Positions 9,713-17,958 of a stretch of DNA of 64,000 nt are shown here, in pieces (within the stretch, counting starts at the first letter, position 1; each line of letters starts with the position of its first letter). The stretch comes from Bacteroidetes bacterium MED-G17 (GTDB taxonomy: Bacteria > Bacteroidota > Bacteroidia > NS11-12g > UBA9320), in assembly GCA_002457675.1 (NCBI GenBank), contig NTKK01000008.1, positions 28,387-92,386 of the forward strand, read 5' to 3'. The translations under genes were made by a program, and so were the position numbers. The notes beneath the pieces are model-generated. The model worked only from the letters and a program-made list of their open reading frames with translations, was not told the origin of the DNA and did no database searches.

Positions 9713-10471
9713 TCATAGACCTATATTCCTTAAGATGGTTGAAGCATTTGGCTGAGCTGTTGGCATAATAACCAAGTCATTAATATTTACATGCTTAGGC
9801 TGATTTAATACCCAAAAGACAGATTCAGCAACATCTACAGGCAACAAATTTTCAAAACCTAGATACACTTTATCAGCTCTTTCTTTATCTCCTTCAAAAC
9901 GAACGGTGCTAAACTCAGTATCTACAGCACCTGGATGTATGGCACTTACTTTTATTCCCTTTTTCGCCAAATCAATTCTAAAGGCTTTATTCAACGCGTC
10001 TACCATATGCTTGGTTCCACAATATACATTTCCATTGGCATATACTTCTTTACCTGCAATAGACCCTATGTTTACAATATGACTGTGTTTGGTCATTAGT
10101 GGAATAACACACTTGCTCACATACAAAATGCCCTTAATATTGGTGTCAATCATACTTTCCCAATGGTCAATTTTTCCATCTTCTATAGAACTTAAACCCA
10201 TGGCAAGACCTGCATTATTTATAAGGAAATCAATATGCTTGGATGTAATTTGATTTATATACTTTTTCACTTCTTTAAAATTTCTTACATCAAAACAAAG
10301 GGTTTGTACCTCTATCCCATATTCCTTTTCTAAGGATAATTTTATCGACTCAAGACGTTTTTCACGCCTTCCAGTTAATATTAAATTTGTGCCTACCGTA
10401 GCCAACTTTTTGGCTACTTCATTCCCAATTCCAGACGTTGCTCCTGTTATAAGGGCGATTTTCCCTCTCAT
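9713..10471 (-). CDS. Short-chain dehydrogenase/reductase (YdfG-like)
   Basis: 252-aa classical SDR that should bind NADP(H), judging by the basic TGRREKRLE after the second strand. The nucleotide-binding motif is TGATSGIG, the structural motif is NNAG, the catalytic serine is in NIGSIAG, and the active-site YxxxK is YCGTK. The later region (HPGAVDTEFS, then a short C-terminal helix) resembles the YdfG/serine 3-dehydrogenase group, which oxidises 3-hydroxy acids, but substrate cannot be inferred safely. It stands alone, convergent with dnaE and divergent from the small gene at 10524. Confidence 0.85.
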   Translation of the reverse strand: MRGKIALITGATSGIGNEVAKKLATVGTNLILTGRREKRLESIKLSLEKEYGIEVQTLCFDVRNFKEVKKYINQITSKHIDFLINNAGLAMGLSSIEDGKIDHWESMIDTNIKGILYVSKCVIPLMTKHSHIVNIGSIAGKEVYANGNVYCGTKHMVDALNKAFRIDLAKKGIKVSAIHPGAVDTEFSTVRFEGDKERADKVYLGFENLLPVDVAESVFWVLNQPKHVNINDLVIMPTAQPNASTILRNIGL

Positions 10472-10488
10472 ATTTTTGACTTAATTTT

Positions 10489-10518
10489 TTTGTGGGCGGA
10501 AGATAGTCCATAATATTG
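10489..10518 (+). promoter_or_regulatory. Promoter with both elements, TTTG-N18-TAATATTG
   Basis: TTTG at 10489-10492, then 18 nt, then TAATATTG at 10511-10518 (one mismatch to TAnnTTTG). The -7 box ends 5 nt before the ATG at 10524. Spacing fits the known Bacteroidota -33/-7 architecture of about 19 nt and implies a leaderless transcript. Confidence 0.5.
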
Positions 10519-10523
10519 TAATT

Positions 10524-10808
10524 ATGAATTGGGAAATTAAAGATGCCGTTTTACTAATAAGCCAAGTACAAAATTTACCTACGACTTTCGAAAGCAACTT
10601 TGAATATGTGCTTTTTAAAGAATCAGCTGAAATTTCTTCTGCCTTGAAAAAAAAATTCAAAGGGAAAACAATTATAAAAGTGGGAAACAAACCCAATAGT
10701 GGAGATGTGTTGTTTATACCTAGCTTGAGAGAATCGATGGATTTTATCCAAATAGATAAAATAGAAAAAATGCTGTCAGATGACAAAGGTGAGGAGAAAA
10801 CTAGTTAA
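10524..10808 (+). CDS. Small conserved hypothetical protein (94 aa)
   Basis: 94-aa soluble acidic/basic mixed protein beginning MNWEIKDAVLLISQVQNLP. It has no signal peptide and no membrane segment. A minus-strand ORF of similar length covers the same bases. I prefer the plus-strand one because a promoter with both elements sits directly in front of it and its composition looks like a normal folded protein. The C-terminus (DDKGEEKTS) is charged and probably disordered. Not recognised as any named family. It lies 77 nt upstream of the alpha/beta hydrolase and could share a transcript with it. Confidence 0.6.
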   Translation: MNWEIKDAVLLISQVQNLPTTFESNFEYVLFKESAEISSALKKKFKGKTIIKVGNKPNSGDVLFIPSLRESMDFIQIDKIEKMLSDDKGEEKTS

Positions 10809-10885
10809 ATAAAGGCTTTACTCTGCAGCTAATCGAATAACAGAAAAGATTGTAAACAATATTCAAATTAAATACTTAATCATAT

Positions 10886-11671
10886 ATGCTTCATTATTCG
10901 GTTTATACCAAACCTTCTTCATCAGCTTGGGTGGTATTTATTCATGGAGCGGGTGGAAGCAGCAACATCTGGTATAAACAAATAAGAGATTTTCAGAAAG
11001 ATTTCAATGTTCTTCTCATCGACTTAAGAGGACATGGTAAATCTAAACAACCGTTTCGTAAAAAGTTAAAGAAATATACTTTTACAGAAATAAGCAATGA
11101 CGTGCTTGAGGTTTTAGATCACTTAAATATAAAGTCTGGTCATTTTGTGGGAATATCTCTTGGGACAATTATTATTAGAGAAATAGCAGAAAGAAATCCA
11201 ACTATGGTGGAGACCATGATATTGGGAGGTGCAATTGTAAAACTAAATTTACGAGGTCAAATTCTAATGAAACTTGGCGTTTTACTGAAATCTGTCATAC
11301 CATATCTATTGCTTTATCGTTTCTTTGCTTTCGTCATCATGCCAAGAAAAACGCACACTGAGTCTCGTCTTTTGTTCGTAAATGAGGCCAAAAAATTATA
11401 CCAAAAAGAATTTAAACGCTGGTTTAAACTTGCTTCGGAAATTAACCCCTTGTTGAAACTATTCAGAATACATGATTGCGGTATTCCCACCCTGTATATC
11501 ATGGGAGAAGAAGATCATATGTTTTTACCAAGTATAGGGAAACTGGTTAAAAATCATAATTCTTCGAGTTTACAAATAATTCCAAACTGTGGACATGTCG
11601 TTAATGTTGAAAGTCCATTATTATTTAATAAATTAAGTCGTGACTTTGCCTCTAGGTGGTCAAAAAAGTAA
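10886..11671 (+). CDS. Alpha/beta hydrolase
   Basis: 261-aa alpha/beta-hydrolase-fold protein. The oxyanion region is FIHGAGGSS, the DLRGHGKS motif follows, the nucleophile elbow is GISLG (catalytic Ser), the acid is in MGEEDHMF and the catalytic His is in NCGHVVNVE. No signal peptide, so it should act in the cytoplasm. This fold covers esterases, C-C hydrolases and haloperoxidases, and the substrate cannot be told from sequence. A BioH-like pimeloyl-ester hydrolase is conceivable because a biotin operon without bioH lies 4 kb away, but there is no operon link. Confidence 0.85.
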   Translation: MLHYSVYTKPSSSAWVVFIHGAGGSSNIWYKQIRDFQKDFNVLLIDLRGHGKSKQPFRKKLKKYTFTEISNDVLEVLDHLNIKSGHFVGISLGTIIIREIAERNPTMVETMILGGAIVKLNLRGQILMKLGVLLKSVIPYLLLYRFFAFVIMPRKTHTESRLLFVNEAKKLYQKEFKRWFKLASEINPLLKLFRIHDCGIPTLYIMGEEDHMFLPSIGKLVKNHNSSSLQIIPNCGHVVNVESPLLFNKLSRDFASRWSKK

Positions 11672-11770
11672 ATCGGTCAACGACATAATTGGCCTTCTTA
11701 TTTAAAAATTTATTTTAAAAGCAATAAAAAAAGGATGGCTCTTTTTTCTTTTTAAAAAAATCAAAAGGCG

Positions 11771-11778
11771 TAACTTTG
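11771..11778 (+). promoter_or_regulatory. -7 promoter box TAACTTTG for tRNA-Arg
   Basis: Exact TAnnTTTG match ending 6 nt before the first base of the mature tRNA. This serves as an internal calibration: a stable RNA needs a promoter at about this spacing, and the same box sits at the same distance before several protein start codons in this window. Confidence 0.6.
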
Positions 11779-11784
11779 ACGTCT

Positions 11785-11858
11785 GGCCTCGTAGCTCAAC
11801 TGAATAGAGCACTTGATTACGGCTCAAGAGGTTTCAGGTTTGAATCCTGACGAGGTCA
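11785..11858 (+). tRNA. tRNA-Arg (anticodon ACG)
   Basis: Folds as a complete cloverleaf by hand. The 7-bp acceptor stem GGCCTCG/CGAGGTC has one G-U pair. The D arm is GCTC/GAGC, the anticodon stem CTTGA/TCAAG carries loop TTACGGC, and the T arm is TCAGG-TTTGAAT-CCTGA. The anticodon is ACG, presumably edited to ICG, reading CGU/CGC/CGA arginine codons. The discriminator base is A and CCA is not encoded. It lies between the alpha/beta hydrolase and the convergent photolyase gene with its own promoter box and terminators. Confidence 0.95.
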
Positions 11859-11868
11859 CGACCATATA

Positions 11869-11907
11869 AGTAGCCATAATGTAAAAACGTTGTGGCTTCT
11901 TGTTTTT
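11869..11907 (+). terminator. Rho-independent terminator after tRNA-Arg
   Basis: 14-bp imperfect stem (AGTAGCCATAATGT / ACGTTGTGGCTTCT, two G-U pairs and one mismatch) around an AAAA loop, followed by TGTTTTT. It starts about 10 nt after the tRNA. Confidence 0.7.
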
Positions 11908-11931
11908 AAAGGGTTTCAGCCAAAAAGATAG

Positions 11932-11954
11932 AACGCCCGCTAAGGGTGTTTTTT
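11932..11954 (+). terminator. Second, backup terminator after tRNA-Arg
   Basis: Seven-base stem AACGCCC / GGGTGTT with one G-U pair and a GCTAA loop, followed by TTTT. It sits 25 nt beyond the first terminator and protects the convergent photolyase gene from read-through. Confidence 0.6.
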
Positions 11955-12008
11955 GTGGTTTTTTGATAAAAATGTAGGTAAATTTTAGCGGTGTTTCTGT
12001 AATGAAAA

Positions 12009-13454
12009 CTAAGGATTGATATGCATTTGTAATATTCTCTGTGATTCAATTTTCACCTTTTTATCTTTTCTTAATTGCCATAGCATTGTCGACGCATATT
12101 GCCTTGAGCTGTCTAACTCAACAATAGGTTTTGGATACTGGTTTCCCAAACTTGTTTGATACATGATCTGATCCATTTCACTCATTTCCCATGGTTTGTG
12201 AATCAAAGATTTAGGTATATTTTTTAATTCTGGCAACCATTTGAGTATAAAAGTACCATAGGGGTCGTGCTCAACCGAATTTTTGACCGGATTGTATATT
12301 CTTATTGTATTCAAGCCTGTTTCTCCAGCTTGCATGATAAGCTGTGGGTAATGAATACCCGGTTCAAAATCTAAAAATTGTCTTGACAAATGAGAGCTTG
12401 CTGCCTGCCATGGTTGCCAAATCAAGTGCGTAAAGAAACTAACCAACATAGCTCTCATCCTAAAATTTATGTAGCCTGTTTCATTTAAACATCGCATACA
12501 GGCGTCCACTAAGGGATAACCCGTTTGCCCCTTTTCCCATTTTTCAATGAGTTCTTGATTTAGAGGCTTATTTAATTTCTCATACGCTTTATTCAAAGAC
12601 TCAAATTCCATTCTACATTCCATTTCAAATTTTTGAACAAAGTGAGAATGCCATCTTAATCGACTTGTAAATCCATCAATGGCGCTTTTTTTCCCATGGT
12701 CTTTCCTTATTTTTCTGGCTTCTTGGTAAGCTTGTCTAATTGAAAGATTTCCCCAAGCCAAATAGACAGATAAGCGACTGCAATGCGTTCTTGATTCCAA
12801 TGGTTTGGATATACTTTTTATATAATCAAAATGTCTCTCATTTAGAAAGCTATTTAAGTATTTACTAGCATATGTCTCGCCACCAACTTGTCTTTTCGTG
12901 TGACCCTCATTTAATTCAATAGACATTGACCAATTTTGAATGAATTGTTTTGAAAGCAACTGACCTTTACGAGGTTGAAATCTTGCTATAGGACCATTTA
13001 CATATTCTTTCCAGTCCTTTATCCAGTTATTCCTATTTTTTCTTCCTCGCTTAACCCCTTTTGATGGCATCTCAATCCATGAAATTTGTTGCGATTTAAA
13101 CCAGCTTGCCATTTGTTTATCTCTTTCATAAGTTATCTTCAGGCCAGTCTCTTCATGGCTGAATACCTTTCTAACCGTCATTTTTTGTATTAAACTTTTG
13201 AAAGCATCTTTTACTTCCATTTCTAAAAACAAAACTTGACTTTGATATTGGTCTAATTTACGGTTTAAATCAAGTAAAGATTGTTTGATAAAAGTAAAAT
13301 GACGTTCAGAATAATGAGGATCGTTTTGAATAGAAGGTTCAAGAATGTAAAGAAGACAAAATTTTTCATTTTCAGAAACCGATTTGCAAATAGCCTCATT
13401 ATCCTGAAGTCGTAAATCTCTTTTTAGCCATACAATGTTGACGATTTCCTTCAT
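12009..13454 (-). CDS. Photolyase/cryptochrome family flavoprotein
   Basis: 481-aa protein with an N-terminal Rossmann-like photolyase domain ([17 protein letters not shown]) and a C-terminal FAD-binding helical domain ([44 protein letters not shown]). Photolyases use blue light and FADH- to repair UV pyrimidine dimers; cryptochromes use the same fold for signalling. The usual NxGNWQW FAD loop of class I enzymes is replaced here by a [15 protein letters not shown] stretch. It is therefore a divergent subgroup, and repair activity and lesion type are uncertain. No FeS cysteine cluster was recognised. It has no operon partner and converges on the tRNA terminators. Confidence 0.8.
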   Translation of the reverse strand: MKEIVNIVWLKRDLRLQDNEAICKSVSENEKFCLLYILEPSIQNDPHYSERHFTFIKQSLLDLNRKLDQYQSQVLFLEMEVKDAFKSLIQKMTVRKVFSHEETGLKITYERDKQMASWFKSQQISWIEMPSKGVKRGRKNRNNWIKDWKEYVNGPIARFQPRKGQLLSKQFIQNWSMSIELNEGHTKRQVGGETYASKYLNSFLNERHFDYIKSISKPLESRTHCSRLSVYLAWGNLSIRQAYQEARKIRKDHGKKSAIDGFTSRLRWHSHFVQKFEMECRMEFESLNKAYEKLNKPLNQELIEKWEKGQTGYPLVDACMRCLNETGYINFRMRAMLVSFFTHLIWQPWQAASSHLSRQFLDFEPGIHYPQLIMQAGETGLNTIRIYNPVKNSVEHDPYGTFILKWLPELKNIPKSLIHKPWEMSEMDQIMYQTSLGNQYPKPIVELDSSRQYASTMLWQLRKDKKVKIESQRILQMHINP

Positions 13455-13531
13455 CTATTTTCCAAAACAAGGGTTACTAGCATTTGGTTTCATTAATAAA
13501 ACATAGAGTACATAAAGAAATTTAAAATGGG

Positions 13532-15694
13532 CTATCTAATAAGATGGACATTGCCACTATACTCTTTCACCTCACCACTTAAAAAGTGCACCCTCAAAAG
13601 GTATCCATAAACACCTAACGGAGTATTTTTCGCTTTCCATGAAATGTCATGAAATCTAGGATCTACGTCCTTTATATCATGTAAAATTTGACCATATCTA
13701 TTGAATATTATAAATCTTTCAACTTTTTTTATTTGGTGAGGCCTAAGTTTTGGACCAAAAGTATTGTTAGGCTCTGAGCTCCCCGGTGTAAATGCATTTG
13801 GTATGAATACATGTTGCTTGACAACTATATTAATGTAGGCAGAGTCTTTAGACCGGCAGCCATCAATACTCTCTGCCTCAAGTTTTACCTGGATTGATTG
13901 AGGTGGATAGACATCAATTGGCGAGCAGCTTAATTGACAATTAAATAGCCCATCAGGCGACCAGAAGTAATTAGCTATAGAATCATTAGAAGATACTTTA
14001 AAAGTTACGAATTCCCCTAGCTCAATAGTCGATTTTTTGGGTTGTAACCCTATTCTGAATTCGGGCGGATTATTTAGTTGTATAGTACTATCCCATAAAC
14101 ATGCTACATCGTCCTTTACTTGAAGATAGTAAGTGTTCGCAGGAAGATTACTGAAAACTAAAGAAGTGTCAAAATTTGCATTGTCTAAGGAATACAAAAT
14201 TGGATTTATCCCTTCTTTTACAGCTATAACCTGAATACGACCTGTAGAATCTCCTTGACACAAAGGATTAGTTGTCTCAACTTGCACCTTCAAGGGACTT
14301 TGTTTAAACTTTAGGCGAAGTGACAAAAAGCTATCACAGGCAAATTGATCTACCAAGGTATCCAGATATATTCCCTCTTGATCAACCCATTTGTCATTAA
14401 AAAAAACTCTTTTCCCTTTACAAACGGTTGAATCAATATTTGTAAATGTATTTTTACGGTGTAAAATTCTTAATCGAACAATGCTGTCACATCCGTATGT
14501 GCCAATCACCGTATCCAAGTAATACCCTTCAGCATTTATTTTCCTATTGTTGAAAAATATGAAATCTTTTGGGCATATAAGACTATCAAAAAAACCAAAT
14601 TGTTGGGGTCTTTTTTTTAGGGTAATATATACAATACTATCACAGCCTTCTTTTGATATAAACGAATCTGAATATATCCCTGGCATGGAAATGTACTTTC
14701 CATTAAAAAAAATGGAACTTTCCCTGCATATAGTTGAATCAATAAAGGATAGGATTGGTTTTTTGATTTCTATGTAGTTCTCTTCAGATGTAACTCTGCA
14801 CTTTTCATTGATTAAATTACTTGCAGTATTTGCTAACAAATAACGGTATCTGTAAAACCCTACATTCCCATTTAGGTGGGCATATCTATCTTGATTTGCA
14901 CCTGAAATATTTGTCCATCCATTCCCTTCGTTTACTTGCCATTGATATTGTGGTGTATTGTATCGATTGCCTTGTAAGCTTGCCATAAAAACTTTTGGAC
15001 TGAATGCACGGGGGCATATTTCAAATGGGTTTCTTGGATTTATAAAAGCTTTTGGGCCACAAGGCCTGAAGGAAATATTGTCTAAAGCCAAATCATTGCC
15101 TGAACCGCCAGGTGCATTATTTCGTAAAGACAGAATTAAACTATCTTGACCTGGCTGAGTAGAAAAAGTAAATGAATAGGTATTCCATTTTTCATTATTA
15201 GGCACATTACCTGTGCTGTATTTATTTACCCCATTAATTAAAAACTGAAGATTTGGCTTAATATAATTGGGATAAGATTTGTCCATTAGATTAAAAACAT
15301 CAATGGAAAATTCATAAGTTGTATTTTCACACAAATCGTAAACAGTATCAATGTAAAATAGACCCGCTTGGAAGGAAGCATTAACAACCATCATATAACC
15401 AATTGGATCGTCACTATTGTCTTTTATTCCTTGCCATCCAGCCCACAACAGTGGCCATCGACGCATGTCATTGGTAATCGTATAGTATCCATCATCCATT
15501 GGCACGTTGGTTGTATATGTATAGCCCGGGGCCAATTTGGGGTCTTTTTGAAGAACCACAGCAGAACCGCTGCCAAAATCACCGTTTTCAAAAATATTTT
15601 CTCCCAATTGGCCAGAACAAGCTTGTGACCAAACACTACAATTATGTAGAAGGAAAAAAAATAGTGCGAGAAGATGGGCTATATTTGAAAACAC
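13532..15694 (-). CDS. T9SS type B (CHU_C) cargo protein with three internal repeats
   Basis: 720-aa secreted protein. It has a signal peptide at residues 1-24 (LLALFFFLLHNCSVWSQ). A lectin/CBM-like jelly-roll region spans about 25-212. Three repeats of about 45 aa lie at about 317-360, 368-409 and 419-460, each with a DS-x-x-C...FFN...G-x-Y-x-D...CDS pattern. The C-terminal gliding-motility-type CHU_C sorting domain (VFIPNAFTPG to NVHLIR) covers 629-720. Such proteins are exported by the type IX system and held at the surface. It begins 16 nt after bioB on the same strand, so it may be transcribed with the biotin operon although its function seems unrelated. Ligand unknown. Confidence 0.85.
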   Translation of the reverse strand: MFSNIAHLLALFFFLLHNCSVWSQACSGQLGENIFENGDFGSGSAVVLQKDPKLAPGYTYTTNVPMDDGYYTITNDMRRWPLLWAGWQGIKDNSDDPIGYMMVVNASFQAGLFYIDTVYDLCENTTYEFSIDVFNLMDKSYPNYIKPNLQFLINGVNKYSTGNVPNNEKWNTYSFTFSTQPGQDSLILSLRNNAPGGSGNDLALDNISFRPCGPKAFINPRNPFEICPRAFSPKVFMASLQGNRYNTPQYQWQVNEGNGWTNISGANQDRYAHLNGNVGFYRYRYLLANTASNLINEKCRVTSEENYIEIKKPILSFIDSTICRESSIFFNGKYISMPGIYSDSFISKEGCDSIVYITLKKRPQQFGFFDSLICPKDFIFFNNRKINAEGYYLDTVIGTYGCDSIVRLRILHRKNTFTNIDSTVCKGKRVFFNDKWVDQEGIYLDTLVDQFACDSFLSLRLKFKQSPLKVQVETTNPLCQGDSTGRIQVIAVKEGINPILYSLDNANFDTSLVFSNLPANTYYLQVKDDVACLWDSTIQLNNPPEFRIGLQPKKSTIELGEFVTFKVSSNDSIANYFWSPDGLFNCQLSCSPIDVYPPQSIQVKLEAESIDGCRSKDSAYINIVVKQHVFIPNAFTPGSSEPNNTFGPKLRPHQIKKVERFIIFNRYGQILHDIKDVDPRFHDISWKAKNTPLGVYGYLLRVHFLSGEVKEYSGNVHLIR

Positions 15695-15710
15695 CTCTTA
15701 AAGATAAGCA

Positions 15711-16796
15711 TTATTTCCGCATGGATTCATTTCTCTCAATCTTATGTTTTGGTCTTGTCCATCTCGGTTTTTCATCTAACGATTTTAAGTTGGACTCTTC
15801 TTTTTCTATTGTTTTAGGTTGCGCTTTTTTCACAAATGGTTTTTGGGGCTTCAAACCAAGTAAATCAAAAAGTTCTAAATCTTGGTGTATATCTGGGTTA
15901 GGTGTAGTTAATAACTTATCACCTGAAAATATTGAGTTAGCACCCGCAAAAAAACATAAGGCTTGACCTTCGTGGCTCATTTCTGTTCTACCTGCCGAAA
16001 GTCTCACCTGAGTTAGAGGCAAAACGATTCTAGTTGTAGCAATCATTCTTATCATTTCCCATATTGAAATAGTTTTTTGTTCTTGAAGTGGTGTTCCTTC
16101 TATTGCTACCAAAGCATTAATAGGAACAGACTCAGGTTGAGGGTTTAAAGTTGATAAGGCAACAAGCATTCCTGCCCTGTCCTCTACATCTTCACCCATT
16201 CCAATAATGCCTCCTGAGCAAACAGTAACATTGGTTTTCCTAACATTTTCAATGGTGTCAAGACGGTCTTGAAAAGCGCGGGTAGATATAACTTCTTTGT
16301 AATATTCTTCAGAAGAATCTAAATTGTGGTTGTATGCGTACAACCCAGCCTCTGCAAGTCGCTTGGCTTGATTTTCGGTAATCATACCCAATGTACAGCA
16401 AACTTCCATATCTAATTTATTGATAGTTCTAACCATCTCCAAAACTTGTTCAAACTCAGGCCCATCTTTCACATTTCTCCAAGCTGCACCCATACACACT
16501 CTTGAAGAACCCATTGATTTGGCTCGTTGAGCTTGTTCAGCAACTTGAGAAATGCTCATTAAGTCATTGCCTTCGATATCTGTATGATAACGGGCAGCTT
16601 GAGGGCAGTACGAACAATCCTCAGGGCAGCCACCCGTCTTGATAGAAAGTAGAGTGCTTACCTGAACTGTATTGGGATCATGATTTTTTCTATGAATTTG
16701 GGCTGCTTTGTAAAGCAAATCCATTAATGGTTCATTGTAAATTTTTAGAATCTCTTCCCTCGTCCAATTATTACGAATTTTATTCATGCCCTTCAC
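15711..16796 (-). CDS. bioB: Biotin synthase
   Basis: Radical-SAM enzyme that inserts sulfur into dethiobiotin, the last step of biotin synthesis. The SAM [4Fe-4S] cysteines are C57, C61 and C64 in GGCPEDCSYC; the conserved YNHNLDSS and RLSAGRTEMS motifs (the latter binding the [2Fe-2S] cluster Arg) are present. At 361 aa it carries a charged C-terminal tail (about residues 325-361) beyond the usual end. An ATG three codons in (16787) is an alternative start. It is the last gene of the bioF-bioD-bioA-KAS-bioB operon, 16 nt after the KAS gene. Confidence 0.97.
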   Translation of the reverse strand: MKGMNKIRNNWTREEILKIYNEPLMDLLYKAAQIHRKNHDPNTVQVSTLLSIKTGGCPEDCSYCPQAARYHTDIEGNDLMSISQVAEQAQRAKSMGSSRVCMGAAWRNVKDGPEFEQVLEMVRTINKLDMEVCCTLGMITENQAKRLAEAGLYAYNHNLDSSEEYYKEVISTRAFQDRLDTIENVRKTNVTVCSGGIIGMGEDVEDRAGMLVALSTLNPQPESVPINALVAIEGTPLQEQKTISIWEMIRMIATTRIVLPLTQVRLSAGRTEMSHEGQALCFFAGANSIFSGDKLLTTPNPDIHQDLELFDLLGLKPQKPFVKKAQPKTIEKEESNLKSLDEKPRWTRPKHKIERNESMRK

Positions 16797-16812
16797 GAAA
16801 ATACGTTTTATT

Positions 16813-17958
16813 TTATTCAGCTTTTTGAATTAATAAACTTGCGGCGTTTCCGCCAAAGCCAACCGTATTAATTAAGATTTTTTTGATTTGCTTTGGTGCT
16901 TTGCTTGTTTTAATAAATGGTACTTCCACTACTTTATTGTTGTTTAACATATAAAGTGCGAGGTCAAGACTGTGCATTCCTGAGGCGCCTAAAGTATGTC
17001 CAATTTTCCATTTGTTTGATGTACAAAAAGGAACTTTGTTTTGGAATATTGATTTAATGGCCTTTTGCTCTGCCTTATCTCCGTTTATTGTACCTGGAGC
17101 ATGCATGATGATTGCATCAATAGACCCTAAGTTGTGATTTTCTGTTGCGCCTAACATAGCTTTTTGTAAGGAAATCCCATTTTTGCTAATGGAAACACTA
17201 TTTGAAATTTTTTCTGATCCGTACCCCCACCCTACAATATAACACAGGGCTTCATTCTTTCTACCTTTTTCAATACAAGCCACACCAGCACCTTCACCCA
17301 ATACCAAAGTATTTTCTTTTTTATCAAAATCCAAACTTCTGCACGGATAATCTACATCCATTTTACTATATATCTTTAGGGCTTTCATTTGAGCAATGGT
17401 AAATGGTGTTAAGGGTGCCTCTGTACCTCCCACCAAAAACTTTTCAACCATTCCAGATTTTATCCAAGCGATGCCGTTTAAAAAGGCATAAAAAGCGGAT
17501 GAACATGTAATGGAATGCGAAAACATTGGTCCTTGAGTACTTAAGTCTTGTGCGAGCCATGAAGAAATATTGCCAGCGGTGGTGCTTGGGGACGCTTGAA
17601 TATGGGTGATTTCAGATTGTAAAAAATCAGCATGATGTTCTTCTAATTTTTCTGTAGGGCCTCTAGAACAACCTATATTAATACCCATTATTTCGTTTTT
17701 ATTCCAATGTGCCATTTTCATAGCTTGCCTTGCAGCATGTATGGCATAGAGTGCAGTTTTATCTAAATGCTTATAAGATTGCTTATCTCGTAATTGGTCA
17801 ATTACTTTTTGAGTCTCTAGGGGAATTTTTCCTTGCCAAAATTCATCTAGCCTTGTTAAGGCATGCGATTTGCTATTGTAAGCATTTTGATTTTTTTCAT
17901 TTAAATGACCCAAAGCACTAATGGAAGAAAAACCTACTATGGATAATGGTTCATTCAT
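16813..17958 (-). CDS. Beta-ketoacyl-ACP synthase (KAS I/II type) within the biotin operon
   Basis: Thiolase-fold condensing enzyme. The ORF track starts at 18000, but MNEPLSIVGFSS at 17958 is the natural family start and gives 381 aa with an 8-nt overlap of bioA. Counting from that start, the Cys-His-His triad is present: Cys152 (ITCSSA), His286 (MHAPGTINGD, a variant of HGTxTxxND) and His321 (KIGHTLGASG), with the supporting Lys316. Its place between bioA and bioB suggests a role in building the pimeloyl moiety used by BioF, analogous in purpose to the KAS III-type BioZ, although this one is of the FabF/FabB type. That role is inference. Confidence 0.88.
   Translation of the reverse strand: MNEPLSIVGFSSISALGHLNEKNQNAYNSKSHALTRLDEFWQGKIPLETQKVIDQLRDKQSYKHLDKTALYAIHAARQAMKMAHWNKNEIMGINIGCSRGPTEKLEEHHADFLQSEITHIQASPSTTAGNISSWLAQDLSTQGPMFSHSITCSSAFYAFLNGIAWIKSGMVEKFLVGGTEAPLTPFTIAQMKALKIYSKMDVDYPCRSLDFDKKENTLVLGEGAGVACIEKGRKNEALCYIVGWGYGSEKISNSVSISKNGISLQKAMLGATENHNLGSIDAIIMHAPGTINGDKAEQKAIKSIFQNKVPFCTSNKWKIGHTLGASGMHSLDLALYMLNNNKVVEVPFIKTSKAPKQIKKILINTVGFGGNAASLLIQKAE

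Noticed and set aside
10481-10786. 101-aa minus-strand ORF opposite the 94-aa gene
   Set aside because: The plus-strand gene has a two-element promoter directly upstream and better composition; the minus ORF is Ser/Ile/Phe-rich.
10886-11671. Calling the alpha/beta hydrolase BioH
   Set aside because: No operon link to the biotin genes and no specific BioH signature; the fold is too common for this inference.
15499-15966. 155-aa plus-strand ORF between bioB and the CHU_C gene
   Set aside because: It spans the antisense of two well-supported genes and has no recognisable motif or start context.
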